A stretch of DNA of 19,764 nt from an uncultured Candidatus Saccharibacteria bacterium (GTDB lineage: Bacteria > Patescibacteria > Saccharimonadia > Saccharimonadales > UBA4665). A program made the position numbers and the translations under genes. Positions 7,595-13,863 of the stretch are shown piece after piece; position 1 is the stretch's first letter, and each line of letters opens with the position of its first letter. The notes below the pieces were generated by a model. The model was not told the DNA's origin and did not search any database. It saw only the letters and a list, made by a program, of their open reading frames with translations. The DNA lies in the NCBI GenBank assembly GCA_903925195.1, contig CAIYEO010000022.1, positions 1-19,764 on the forward strand. Reading direction: 5' to 3'.

Positions 7595-8034
7595 TGAAGA
7601 CCTATAGCGCTAAGCCAAGTGAAGTTACAAGAAAATGGTATATCATTGACGCATCAGAAGCGCCTCTTGGTAGATTATCTACTCTTGTTGCAAAACTACT
7701 AATAGGTAAAGATAAAACTATGTTCACAAAGCACATTGATTGTGGTGATCACGTTATTATCGTTAACAGCGACAACCTTGTTGTTACTGGTAAAAAAGAA
7801 ACTGATAAGATCTATTACAAGCATAGTGGCTTTCCTGGTGGACTTAGAGAAACCCCTCTTGCTCAGCAACGCGAAAAAGATTCAACACGTATCATAATTC
7901 ACTCAATCAGAGGAATGCTACCAGTCAACAAATTAAGAGATGCAAGACTCGCAAGACTAAAGGTTTACACTGGTCTTGATCACAAACACGAGGCTCAGAA
8001 ACCTGAAATCATTAAACTTAAGGATATTAAATAA
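7594..8034 (+). CDS. rplM: 50S ribosomal protein L13
   Basis: 146 residues, an early-assembling large-subunit protein. Visible signatures are W-Y-I-I-D-A-x-x-x-x-L-G-R-L-x-[ST]-x-[VI]-A-x-L-L-x-G-K near the N-terminus, G-D-[HY]-V-I-[IV]-V-N, K-x-Y-Y-[KR]-H-S-G-[FY]-P-G-G-L and V-x-G-M-L-P-x-N-K-L. The gene begins on the last base of the rplQ stop and ends on the first base of rpsI, so the three are probably translationally coupled. Confidence 0.97.
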   Translation: MKTYSAKPSEVTRKWYIIDASEAPLGRLSTLVAKLLIGKDKTMFTKHIDCGDHVIIVNSDNLVVTGKKETDKIYYKHSGFPGGLRETPLAQQREKDSTRIIIHSIRGMLPVNKLRDARLARLKVYTGLDHKHEAQKPEIIKLKDIK

Positions 8035-8441
8035 TGGCTACAAAAGATCAACACTATTTTTATGGCTTAGGTCGAAGAAAAAGATCAACTGCTCAAGTTA
8101 GATTATTGACTGGAAAAGGCAACATTACAATTAACGGTAAAACTGCTGATGAGTATTTTGCATCATCTAAGCATTTAACTAGCATGCTAGTACAGCCTTT
8201 TACTGCACTTGATCTGGAAGCTAATAAGTTCGATATTATTACTAAAGTTTCTGGCGGCGGACATAATGGACAAGTTGAAGCAATTAGACTCGGTCTATCT
8301 AAAGCTTTGGCAATATTGAACGAAGATTACAAATCCACTCTACGTAGAGCTGATTTGCTTGGACGTGACTCTCGTGAACGCGAACGAAAGAAATTCGGTT
8401 TGCGTGGTGCCAGGAAGCAACGACAATTTACAAAGCGTTAG
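8034..8441 (+). CDS. rpsI: 30S ribosomal protein S9
   Basis: 135 residues. S9 reaches the P-site tRNA with its basic C-terminal tail, which here ends in the canonical K-x-[FY]-G-[LR]-[RK]-x-A-R-[KR]-x-x-Q-F-[TS]-K-R. The N-terminal part has G-x-G-R-R-K-[RT]-[SA]-x-A-x-V-R and the middle has V-x-G-G-G-x-x-G-Q-x-[EG]-A-[IA]-R. It overlaps rplM by one base (TAATG). It closes the ribosomal block. Confidence 0.97.
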   Translation: MATKDQHYFYGLGRRKRSTAQVRLLTGKGNITINGKTADEYFASSKHLTSMLVQPFTALDLEANKFDIITKVSGGGHNGQVEAIRLGLSKALAILNEDYKSTLRRADLLGRDSRERERKKFGLRGARKQRQFTKR

Positions 8442-8477
8442 TACAAGTTTATTTTAATTAATATTTGTATTAAAGCA

Positions 8478-8483
8478 TATAAT
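8478..8483 (+). promoter_or_regulatory. -10 element upstream of the pseudouridine synthase gene
   Basis: TATAAT in the AT-rich 65-bp gap after rpsI. No convincing -35 is seen (TAATTA at 17 bp). Predicted start near 8490 gives a leader of about 16 nt with no Shine-Dalgarno site before the ATG at 8507. Confidence 0.45.
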
Positions 8484-8506
8484 TAACATATGGACGACTA
8501 TTAGTT

Positions 8507-9370
8507 ATGATTGAAAAAACTATCGAAGATGAAGATATCGGGAAAAGACTTGATGTTTTTTGCCAATCCAATTTTTCTGAGTATAGCCGTAGTACACTTC
8601 AAAAGTTTCTAAAGAATGAATCGATCCTAGTTAATGGTGAACCTTCAAGAGCTTCTTATAAATTACGTTCTACAGATAAAATAACTTTTGCTGGTGTCGA
8701 TAATTCAAACATAGAGCAAATTGAACTAGAAATTCTCTATGAAGATGACGATTGTGTGGTTATTAATAAGCCAGCTGGTATTTTAAGTCACTCTAAGGGT
8801 GCACTAAATTTCGAGGCTACTGTTGCTAGTTGGCTTGAACCTCGAATTAAGGATATAGATGGTGATAGAGCTGGAATTGTTCACCGTTTAGATAGAGGAA
8901 CTTCAGGAGTTATGATTTGCGCTAAAACTAATGAAGCTCAGATATTCCTCCAGAAACAATTTGCAGATAGAAAAGTTAGAAAAGTTTATTTAGCTATAGT
9001 AAAAGGTACTATGACACCTGAAGAAGCAATTATAGATATGCCTATTCAAAGAAATCCTAATTCACCATCGAGGTTTAAGGTTTCTGTGAATGGTAAAAAA
9101 GCTAGAACTCATTATAAGACTCTTAGAAAAGCCAATGGCTACAGTTTATTAGAATTGGTACCTGAAACTGGTAGAACGCATCAACTGAGAGTCCACCTTG
9201 CACAAATGAAGCATTCAATTATAGGAGATATCTTTTATCTTGGTGAAGAAGCAGATAGATTATATTTGCATGCTGAATCATTAGAAATTCTTCTACCTTC
9301 TAAGGTTAAAAAAATATTTGTCTCTAAGCCAGATAAAAACTTTCTAGAAAAAGTCGATAAAAATGTCTGA
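8507..9370 (+). CDS. RluA-family 23S rRNA/tRNA pseudouridine synthase
   Basis: 287 residues. An N-terminal S4 RNA-binding domain (about 12-62; R-L-D-V-F, then L-x-x-F-L-K-N-x-x-I-x-V-N-G) precedes the RluA/RluD catalytic domain. Y-E-D-D-D-x-[VI]-V-I-N-K-P-A-G is at about 78-91, and the catalytic motif H-R-L-D-R-G-T-S-G is at 126-134, with D129 as the nucleophilic aspartate. G-R-T-H-Q-[LI]-R-V-H is present further on. The enzyme isomerises uridine to pseudouridine in structured RNA; whether it is RluD, RluC or another paralogue cannot be told from sequence alone. Ends in TGA and overlaps the next gene by 8 bases, suggesting coupling. Confidence 0.92.
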   Translation: MIEKTIEDEDIGKRLDVFCQSNFSEYSRSTLQKFLKNESILVNGEPSRASYKLRSTDKITFAGVDNSNIEQIELEILYEDDDCVVINKPAGILSHSKGALNFEATVASWLEPRIKDIDGDRAGIVHRLDRGTSGVMICAKTNEAQIFLQKQFADRKVRKVYLAIVKGTMTPEEAIIDMPIQRNPNSPSRFKVSVNGKKARTHYKTLRKANGYSLLELVPETGRTHQLRVHLAQMKHSIIGDIFYLGEEADRLYLHAESLEILLPSKVKKIFVSKPDKNFLEKVDKNV

Positions 9371-10226
9371 TCTGTTAACCAACCAGATAACCAATAAACA
9401 ATTACTACAATTCATAGATGACCCTAGCAACTGCTTATTATTAGTTGGCAAAAATGGATCCGGTAAGCTGTCATTAGCCAACTATTTAGTAAACACCATT
9501 ATAGGTACTTCAAAAACTATTAAAAATGGAATTGATTACATTGTAATAAGTCCAAATGATGGACTCATATCTATAGAAAATATTAGAGACATTAATACTT
9601 TCCTAAGATTAAAAACTGTCGGAGAGAGCACATTTAGAAGGGCAGTCATAATTGAACATGCAGAAGCAATGCCAACCGGAGCGCAGAATGCTCTTTTGAA
9701 GCTAATTGAAGAGCCTCCAGAGGATACTCTGATAATTATGACCGTAGATAGCAAAAATAGTTTACTTCCAACTGTACTGTCTAGATTAAAGCAAATTGAC
9801 ATAAAAAAAGTCGCTCAGGCAGAGTTAAAAGATTATCTTTTAACTAAAGGCTACGATGATGAATCTGTTAAGCTAGGCATGTTAGTCAGCGACAATTTAG
9901 TTGGCCGATCAATCCAAGTTTTATCAGGTGAGTCTGAAATGAACTTGGATGTACTGAATAAGGCTAAAAAAATACTATTATCTGATACCTATACTAAGCT
10001 ATTAGAAGTAAATGAGCTTGTTAAGGATAAGTCTAGCGTCAAATTATTAATTGATGGTCTGATTGAAATTGCAAAAGCCTCACTTGCTAATGCTGCATCT
10101 AAGAATAATATTGGATCACTGAAAAACTGGAATAAAATTCTCAAAGAGGCAATTGACGCTAAAGCATCAATAGCAATGAATGCAAATCCTAAGCTTGTTC
10201 TCGATAAACTATTTTTGAACATCTAA
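9363..10226 (+). CDS. DNA polymerase III clamp-loader subunit delta'-like (AAA+)
   Basis: 287 residues. It resembles HolB/delta'. A P-loop-like G-K-N-G-S-G-K-L is at 29-36, where leucine replaces the usual Ser/Thr after the lysine. A Walker-B-like A-V-I-I-E-H-A-E is at 94-101. The clamp-loader signature A-Q-N-A-L-L-K-L-I-E-E-P-P follows (107-119), then P-T-V-L-S-R (136-141), corresponding to the S-R-C arginine-finger motif with the cysteine replaced. The cysteine zinc module of E. coli delta' is missing. The broken Walker A fits a non-hydrolysing delta' role better than DnaX. Overlaps the pseudouridine synthase gene by 8 bp. Confidence 0.85.
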   Translation: MSDLLTNQITNKQLLQFIDDPSNCLLLVGKNGSGKLSLANYLVNTIIGTSKTIKNGIDYIVISPNDGLISIENIRDINTFLRLKTVGESTFRRAVIIEHAEAMPTGAQNALLKLIEEPPEDTLIIMTVDSKNSLLPTVLSRLKQIDIKKVAQAELKDYLLTKGYDDESVKLGMLVSDNLVGRSIQVLSGESEMNLDVLNKAKKILLSDTYTKLLEVNELVKDKSSVKLLIDGLIEIAKASLANAASKNNIGSLKNWNKILKEAIDAKASIAMNANPKLVLDKLFLNI

Positions 10227-10229
10227 AAC

Positions 10230-10238
10230 TGATATAAT
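10230..10238 (+). promoter_or_regulatory. Extended -10 element upstream of the TPR gene
   Basis: TGA followed by TATAAT (10233-10238), the same extended -10 form as at infA. The -35 is not obvious. Only 13 bases separate the -10 from the ATG at 10252, giving a leader of about 6-7 nt with no Shine-Dalgarno site. Confidence 0.6.
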
Positions 10239-10251
10239 AAATCTAACAATT

Positions 10252-10905
10252 ATGTACGCATTATTAATAATTCTCGGTTTTGGCTTACTCGCATGGAGAC
10301 ACACTAAGATTCATGACGATGAGTTTAGTTACATATCTAGAGGTGTAGGTAATAAGATGGGTAAGCTATGGGATATAGCTCACCAGGGCATGCGTGAAAA
10401 TAAGTTCTTGCGTGCTGAAAAAGCACTTCTGACTATCCTGAAGATAGATGAGAAAAATGCTGCTGCATATAACCGTTTAGGAATACTTTATGCTAAGCAA
10501 AAAGAATATAAGGATGCTATTGATTGTTTTGAAATAGCCAGCAGTATTGAAGCTTCACCATCAAGTCTCCATAACCTAGGTCTTATTTACTTTGAGACTG
10601 AGAATTATGATAAAGCTGCCGTTGCTTTTGAACAGGCGCTAAAGCTAGAAGATGATCTGGCCTCCAGGCATGTTGCCTATGCTAAGGTTCAGGAAAAGCT
10701 AGGCAACGATAAATTAATGTTTCAGGAACTTGAGAAAGCAGTTGAGCTGGAACCTAATAAAGAGACTTATACATTATTAGGTAAAGCCTATATTAACAGG
10801 GGTATGGAGGATGAGGCTAGGGAAATCGCGAAGCTATTAAAAACATTTAATAAGCATTCTTTAAAGCCAAAAAAGATGAAAAGACGTCCAAGAGTTGTTA
10901 TTTAG
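10252..10905 (+). CDS. Membrane-anchored tetratricopeptide-repeat protein
   Basis: 217 residues. The first 15 or so are hydrophobic (Y-A-L-L-I-I-L-G-F-G-L-L-A-W) and act as an uncleaved N-terminal anchor. Five TPR-like units follow between about 37 and 200. The clearest are A-A-A-Y-N-R-L-G-I-L-Y-A-K-Q-K-E-Y-K-D-A-I (70-90) and S-L-H-N-L-G-L-I-Y-F-E (105-115). A short strongly basic tail (K-P-K-K-M-K-R-R-P-R) ends the protein. TPRs mediate protein-protein contacts; the partner is unknown. Own extended -10 promoter; the tRNA genes follow 32 bp later. Confidence 0.88.
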   Translation: MYALLIILGFGLLAWRHTKIHDDEFSYISRGVGNKMGKLWDIAHQGMRENKFLRAEKALLTILKIDEKNAAAYNRLGILYAKQKEYKDAIDCFEIASSIEASPSSLHNLGLIYFETENYDKAAVAFEQALKLEDDLASRHVAYAKVQEKLGNDKLMFQELEKAVELEPNKETYTLLGKAYINRGMEDEAREIAKLLKTFNKHSLKPKKMKRRPRVVI

Positions 10906-10937
10906 TACAATAATTTGATAAACTAACAGATGTAATT

Positions 10938-11013
10938 GCCGATGTAGCTCAGTTGGTAGAGCAGCTGTTTTGTAAACAGCGGGTCGCAGGTTCAAGTCCT
11001 GTCGTCGGCTCCA
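10938..11013 (+). tRNA. tRNA-Thr (anticodon TGT)
   Basis: 76 nt with encoded CCA (11011-11013). The acceptor stem is GCCGATG/CGTCGGC (one T-G pair). The D-arm contains TAGCTCAGTTGGTAGAGCA. The anticodon stem is GCTGT/ACAGC with loop TTTGTAA, so the anticodon is TGT at 10971-10973, reading ACA. The T-arm is GCAGG-TTCAAGT-CCTGT. The discriminator is T. First of a tRNA pair downstream of the TPR gene. Confidence 0.97.
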
Positions 11014-11021
11014 TAATTTTT

Positions 11022-11107
11022 GCAGGGTTAGTGAAGCGGTCAAACACGATAGACTGTAAATCTATTGGCTTATGCCTTCGTAGGTTCGAATCCTACACCC
11101 TGCACCA
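11022..11107 (+). tRNA. tRNA-Tyr (anticodon GTA)
   Basis: 86 nt, class II with a long variable arm. The acceptor stem is GCAGGGT/ACCCTGC, the discriminator is A and CCA is encoded (11105-11107). The anticodon stem is ATAGA/TCTAT with loop CTGTAAA; the anticodon GTA is at 11056-11058. The T-arm contains TAGG-TTCGAAT-CCTA. Eight bases after tRNA-Thr(TGT), so the two are probably cotranscribed. Confidence 0.97.
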
Positions 11108-11127
11108 CAGATTAGAGCATTAAGGAA

Positions 11128-11439
11128 ATGCGAACTTTCATGAAAAACGACAAATACAAGTCAGCACGAGGTGGTCGGTCACGTCTGCTAGATATTACTT
11201 GCGATAATTGCAATGAACATGTTTGCTTTTATCAAAAAGATGGACCTGGACCCTTGAAACGAATGTACTCGGACAGAATGGTAGACATTTCTACGAGTGA
11301 AAATGACTTAGTATGCCAAAATTGCAAACAAACATTAGGAACCTATATAATTTATGAAAAAGAAAAACGTCCGGCATTTCGTTTATACGTAAGTTCGGTT
11401 AATAAAAAAGTTGTGAATTCGCATGTAGTAAAGTTATAA
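11128..11439 (+). CDS. Small zinc-ribbon protein of unknown function
   Basis: 103 residues (99 if the ATG at 11140 is used; AAGGA at 11122-11126 lies one base from the first ATG and 13 from the second, so the start is uncertain). The zinc-binding pattern is CxxC at 25-28 (C-D-N-C), an extra C33 and CxxC at 63-66 (C-Q-N-C). The first half is basic with G-P-G-P-L-K-R-M-Y-x-D-R-[MI] between the cysteine pairs, suggesting a nucleic-acid or ribosome-associated protein. No named family is recognised with certainty. It sits between tRNA-Tyr and tRNA-Thr(GGT), 20 bp after tRNA-Tyr, probably on the same transcript, with a terminator after it. Confidence 0.8.
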   Translation: MRTFMKNDKYKSARGGRSRLLDITCDNCNEHVCFYQKDGPGPLKRMYSDRMVDISTSENDLVCQNCKQTLGTYIIYEKEKRPAFRLYVSSVNKKVVNSHVVKL

Positions 11440-11473
11440 CACTGTTGATAACCCTGCACCATGAATAACTAGT

Positions 11474-11496
11474 AACCACTATATTGTGGTTTTTTT
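11474..11496 (+). terminator. Rho-independent terminator after the zinc-ribbon gene
   Basis: A 6-bp perfect stem, AACCAC (11474-11479) with GTGGTT (11486-11491), loop TATATT, followed by an uninterrupted T run to 11496. It lies 35 bp after the stop at 11439 and separates this unit from the promoter region of tRNA-Thr(GGT). Confidence 0.75.
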
Positions 11497-11578
11497 ATAT
11501 TTTAATGCTGGTAAATTCTAATTTTATTGTTCACTCCTACCATAAAAGATAACTTCAATATATAATAGTAGGACAACT

Positions 11579-11653
11579 GCCGAAGTAGCTCAGTGGTAGA
11601 GCACGTCAATGGTAATGACGGGGTCTCGGGTTCAATCCCCGACTTCGGCTCCA
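11579..11653 (+). tRNA. tRNA-Thr (anticodon GGT)
   Basis: 75 nt with encoded CCA (11651-11653). The acceptor stem is GCCGAAG/CTTCGGC and the discriminator is T. The anticodon stem is CGTCA/TGACG with loop ATGGTAA; the anticodon GGT at 11611-11613 reads ACC/ACU. The T-arm is TCGGG-TTCAATC-CCCGA. A TATAAT at 11561-11566 lies 12 bp upstream and is a likely -10 for this gene. With TGT above, the window holds two of the threonine isoacceptors. Confidence 0.97.
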
Positions 11654-11691
11654 TAAGTAATGTATTAGTTTAGGATAATTAATACTTAAAA

Positions 11692-11720
11692 TTGTTATAT
11701 TGTAAATTACTTAGTATAAT
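11692..11720 (+). promoter_or_regulatory. Promoter of the LivJ-like gene
   Basis: TTGTTA (-35, 11692-11697), a 17-bp spacer and TATAAT (-10, 11715-11720). The predicted start is near 11727, giving a leader of about 20 nt that contains AGGGGA (11736-11741), five bases from the ATG at 11747. A conventional promoter plus Shine-Dalgarno arrangement, unlike the leaderless genes nearby. Confidence 0.7.
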
Positions 11721-11746
11721 ATTCTTAAATAATATAGGGGAATATA

Positions 11747-12928
11747 ATGTCATCAAAATATAATAAGTTTATTACACCAAGTTCGATTTTATTGGTATTC
11801 GGAATTGTTGGTGTAATTCTGTTCTTCTGGCTTTATTCATCAAGAAATTCATCAAGCAACAAGCCAATTAGAATAGGTCTTGAGGCACCACTAAGTGGTT
11901 CTCAAAGCGCAGTTGGCAATGGAATGCTGGACGGTGCAATACTAGCTGCTAATGATCTCAACGCTTCAGGTGGTATTCTCAATAGAAAAGTAGTAATTGT
12001 TCCTATCGATGATGCTGCCGATCCTGTAACTGGCGTGAAGGCGGCTAATGCAGCAATAGCATCAGGCTTAGATGCAGTAGTTGGGCCATATAATTCAGGC
12101 GTAGGAGCTAAAACATTACCTTTGTATATTGCAGCTGGAATAGTGCCACTGAGATTCACGTCAGCTGATACTACAGCTGGACTTGGCTATACGTTACAAC
12201 CGATGACGTCACAAATTGCTCCAGTGGCCACGAAAGCTGTCTCTAGTTGGATTAAAGCTAAGACTGTATCAATTATCTATGATTCAACTCAAACCTACAC
12301 TCAGAAGACTGCAGAGACGATGAAAAAAGAATTTGCTATGGCAGGTATTAGCGTTAGTGACTATCAGGCAATAAGTCCTGGAGCTGATACATATGCATCT
12401 AATGTCACTCAAGCTGAAGCTAGTAATCCTGATTTAATCTATCTCGTTACATATTATCCCGAAGCTGGTATTATCGCTAAAGAGATCAATCAGTCAGGTA
12501 CAAGTGCTAAATGTCTAGCAGACTTTGGGGCTTATGACGATGGTTATGTAACAGCAGCAGGAATTCCAGCGGCTCAGAATTGTCCTGTCGTAGGAGTACC
12601 AGCACCATCAGATTTTCCAGGTTCATCCGCGTATATAAATAAGTTCAATAAAGCCTTTGGCATGTCACCAGGTACGTGGTCACCATATGCCTATGATTCT
12701 GTAAATGTTATTGCTCAGGCTGCTAATTCTGTAGGAAGTTTTAAATCTACTGATCTTACTGACGCATATAATAATCTAAAAGGCTTCCAAGGTTGGACGG
12801 GCTCTATAAGCTTTGATTCAAAAACTGGTAATCGAATTCCTGCTCCAATCGTAGTAGTTGCTACTGACGCTAAAGGTAAATTGCATGTAGACACGGATTG
12901 GATTAAAAGTACTAAATTTTCGTATTAG
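11747..12928 (+). CDS. LivJ-type (branched-chain amino acid family) extracellular substrate-binding protein
   Basis: 393 residues, a periplasmic-binding-protein type 1 fold. A single hydrophobic segment at about 13-30 anchors it in the membrane; there is no lipobox cysteine. The mature part starts I-R-I-G-L-E-A-P-L-S-G (41-51) and continues with A-N-D-L-N-A-S-G-G-I-L-N-R-K-V (68-82) and the A-D-P-V-T-G-V-K-A-A-N segment, all typical of LivJ/LivK and amide-binding relatives. V-V-G-P-Y-N-S-G (111-118) is the usual first-lobe ligand loop. No permease or ATPase genes are adjacent in the window, so it is an orphan binding protein or works with a transporter elsewhere. The ligand cannot be assigned. 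Confidence 0.88.
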   Translation: MSSKYNKFITPSSILLVFGIVGVILFFWLYSSRNSSSNKPIRIGLEAPLSGSQSAVGNGMLDGAILAANDLNASGGILNRKVVIVPIDDAADPVTGVKAANAAIASGLDAVVGPYNSGVGAKTLPLYIAAGIVPLRFTSADTTAGLGYTLQPMTSQIAPVATKAVSSWIKAKTVSIIYDSTQTYTQKTAETMKKEFAMAGISVSDYQAISPGADTYASNVTQAEASNPDLIYLVTYYPEAGIIAKEINQSGTSAKCLADFGAYDDGYVTAAGIPAAQNCPVVGVPAPSDFPGSSAYINKFNKAFGMSPGTWSPYAYDSVNVIAQAANSVGSFKSTDLTDAYNNLKGFQGWTGSISFDSKTGNRIPAPIVVVATDAKGKLHVDTDWIKSTKFSY

Positions 12929-12940
12929 CTGAACTATTTA

Positions 12941-13498
12941 TTAAGAAGCTTGCTGATTTTTAGACAGTAGCTCTACTCTTTCGGTCTTGTTCGTTCCACC
13001 CCAAATACCATCCTCATTATTCTCAATAGCATTCCTTAAACAATTTTCTTTTTCTGGACATGTGCTACATAGTCTTTTGGCTGTAACCTGAGATTTGTTT
13101 GAAGCTGAAGGGAAGAATAGCTCACGTTTTGCATCTTTACAAGCTGCATTATCATAATTGATGTAATTTGCTTTTTTAGATAAATAGGAAAGCATATCTC
13201 TTGGAGCGATTAATTCTTCTCTGACAGGAATTTCGTCCTCAGATAGGAGTTCATTAATTGCCATAAATCTTTCGATCGCTTCATCTGACATATCTGATCC
13301 AGCTAGTGCAGATAAGGTTCTCTTAACATCAAATATATCTATATGATCTGGAAAATCGCCACCTAGTTCAATATAATCAATAACTTCTTGGCTACATATA
13401 TCCATAGATACAGGTGTTTCGCCAAAATAGTAATTGTATCCATTATCTATGACGGTGCCAGTGTCTTCTTCTTCAAAATTATAATTATATGTTTCCAT
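12941..13498 (-). CDS. WhiB-like iron-sulfur transcriptional regulator with N-terminal extension
   Basis: 185 residues. The last 75 form a WhiB domain: C120, then C144-x2-C147-x5-C153 as the four 4Fe-4S ligands, E-L-F-F-P (126-130), C-P-E-K-E-N-C-L (147-154) and G-I-W-G-G (164-168), followed by the short basic tail that contacts DNA or sigma factor. The first roughly 115 residues are acidic and have no recognised domain, whereas Wbl proteins are usually 80-130 aa. Start: the ATG at 13498 has AAGGAGA (13507-13513) 8 nt upstream; a TTG one codon earlier is less likely. Wbl proteins are redox- or NO-sensing regulators that bind the primary sigma factor in Actinobacteria. Convergent with the LivJ-like gene and divergent from rpmG. 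Confidence 0.85.
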   Translation of the reverse strand: METYNYNFEEEDTGTVIDNGYNYYFGETPVSMDICSQEVIDYIELGGDFPDHIDIFDVKRTLSALAGSDMSDEAIERFMAINELLSEDEIPVREELIAPRDMLSYLSKKANYINYDNAACKDAKRELFFPSASNKSQVTAKRLCSTCPEKENCLRNAIENNEDGIWGGTNKTERVELLSKNQQAS

Positions 13499-13523
13499 CA
13501 ATTAAATCTCCTTATTAATACTT

Positions 13524-13552
13524 ATTATAGCATAATATAGTACTAAATACAA
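13524..13552 (-). promoter_or_regulatory. Promoter of the WhiB-like gene
   Basis: On the minus strand TTGTAT (-35, 13552-13547), a 17-bp spacer and TATAAT (-10, 13529-13524) preceded by TGC, an extended -10. The predicted start near 13517 gives a leader of about 19 nt with a good Shine-Dalgarno site. It is divergent from the rpmG promoter, with about 30 bp between the two -35 boxes. Confidence 0.7.
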
Positions 13553-13581
13553 GTTACCATAGTCAATTTAATAATAATCTG

Positions 13582-13610
13582 TTTACATTATTATCTCTAT
13601 CTGTTAAAAT
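13582..13610 (+). promoter_or_regulatory. Promoter of rpmG
   Basis: TTTACA (-35, 13582-13587), a 17-bp spacer and TAAAAT (-10, 13605-13610), with TGT directly upstream of the -10. The -10 ends nine bases before the ATG at 13620, so transcription should start within about 3 nt of the start codon. No Shine-Dalgarno site is possible: a leaderless message is predicted. Confidence 0.7.
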
Positions 13611-13619
13611 AGTTTGAAT

Positions 13620-13826
13620 ATGGCTAAAAAAGGTGATAAACGAAAAATTATTGGAATGGTAAGCGCTGAATCAAAAGAGCGTATATACTACACCACTAAA
13701 AACACTATGAATACTCCAGACAAGCTGGAACTTCGTAAATACAGCCCAAAACTTAGAAAACACGTCCTTTTTGTCGAAACTAAGAAAAACTTAGGTCGAA
13801 ACGAAGTTAAAGAACGAAAACACTAA
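13620..13826 (+). CDS. rpmG: 50S ribosomal protein L33, cysteine-free form
   Basis: 68 residues. The L33 signature is clear: [FY]-Y-T-T-K-N-x-x-x-x-P-[DE]-K-L-E-L-[RK]-K-[YF]-x-P-x-[LV]-R-[KQ]-H-V. Neither pair of zinc cysteines is present, so it is the zinc-independent type. It has a short extra C-terminus ([12 protein letters not shown]). A TTG at 13614 lies upstream in frame, but the ATG at 13620 gives the family start M-A-K-K and fits the leaderless promoter. secE and nusG, which often follow rpmG, are not found here. Confidence 0.94.
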   Translation: MAKKGDKRKIIGMVSAESKERIYYTTKNTMNTPDKLELRKYSPKLRKHVLFVETKKNLGRNEVKERKH

Positions 13827-13830
13827 ATTC

Positions 13831-13851
13831 GCCTTCTGGAGAGGCCATTTT
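13831..13851 (+). terminator. Possible terminator after rpmG
   Basis: GCCTT (13831-13835) pairs with GAGGC (13841-13845; one T-G pair) around a 5-nt loop, followed two bases later by a short TTTT (13848-13851). It is weak because of the small stem and short T run, but placed right after the rpmG stop. Confidence 0.4.
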
Positions 13852-13863
13852 AAATCTAAGTTA

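Noticed and set aside
8442..8475. Terminator after rpsI (TACAA...TTGTA)
   Set aside because: The stem is only 5 bp of mostly A-T with an 18-nt loop and no T run.
10861..11043. Minus-strand frame with the peptide R-R-Q-D-L-N-L-R-P-A-V-Y-K-T
   Set aside because: This is the well-known spurious frame made by the antisense strand of tRNA genes, here tRNA-Thr and the start of tRNA-Tyr.
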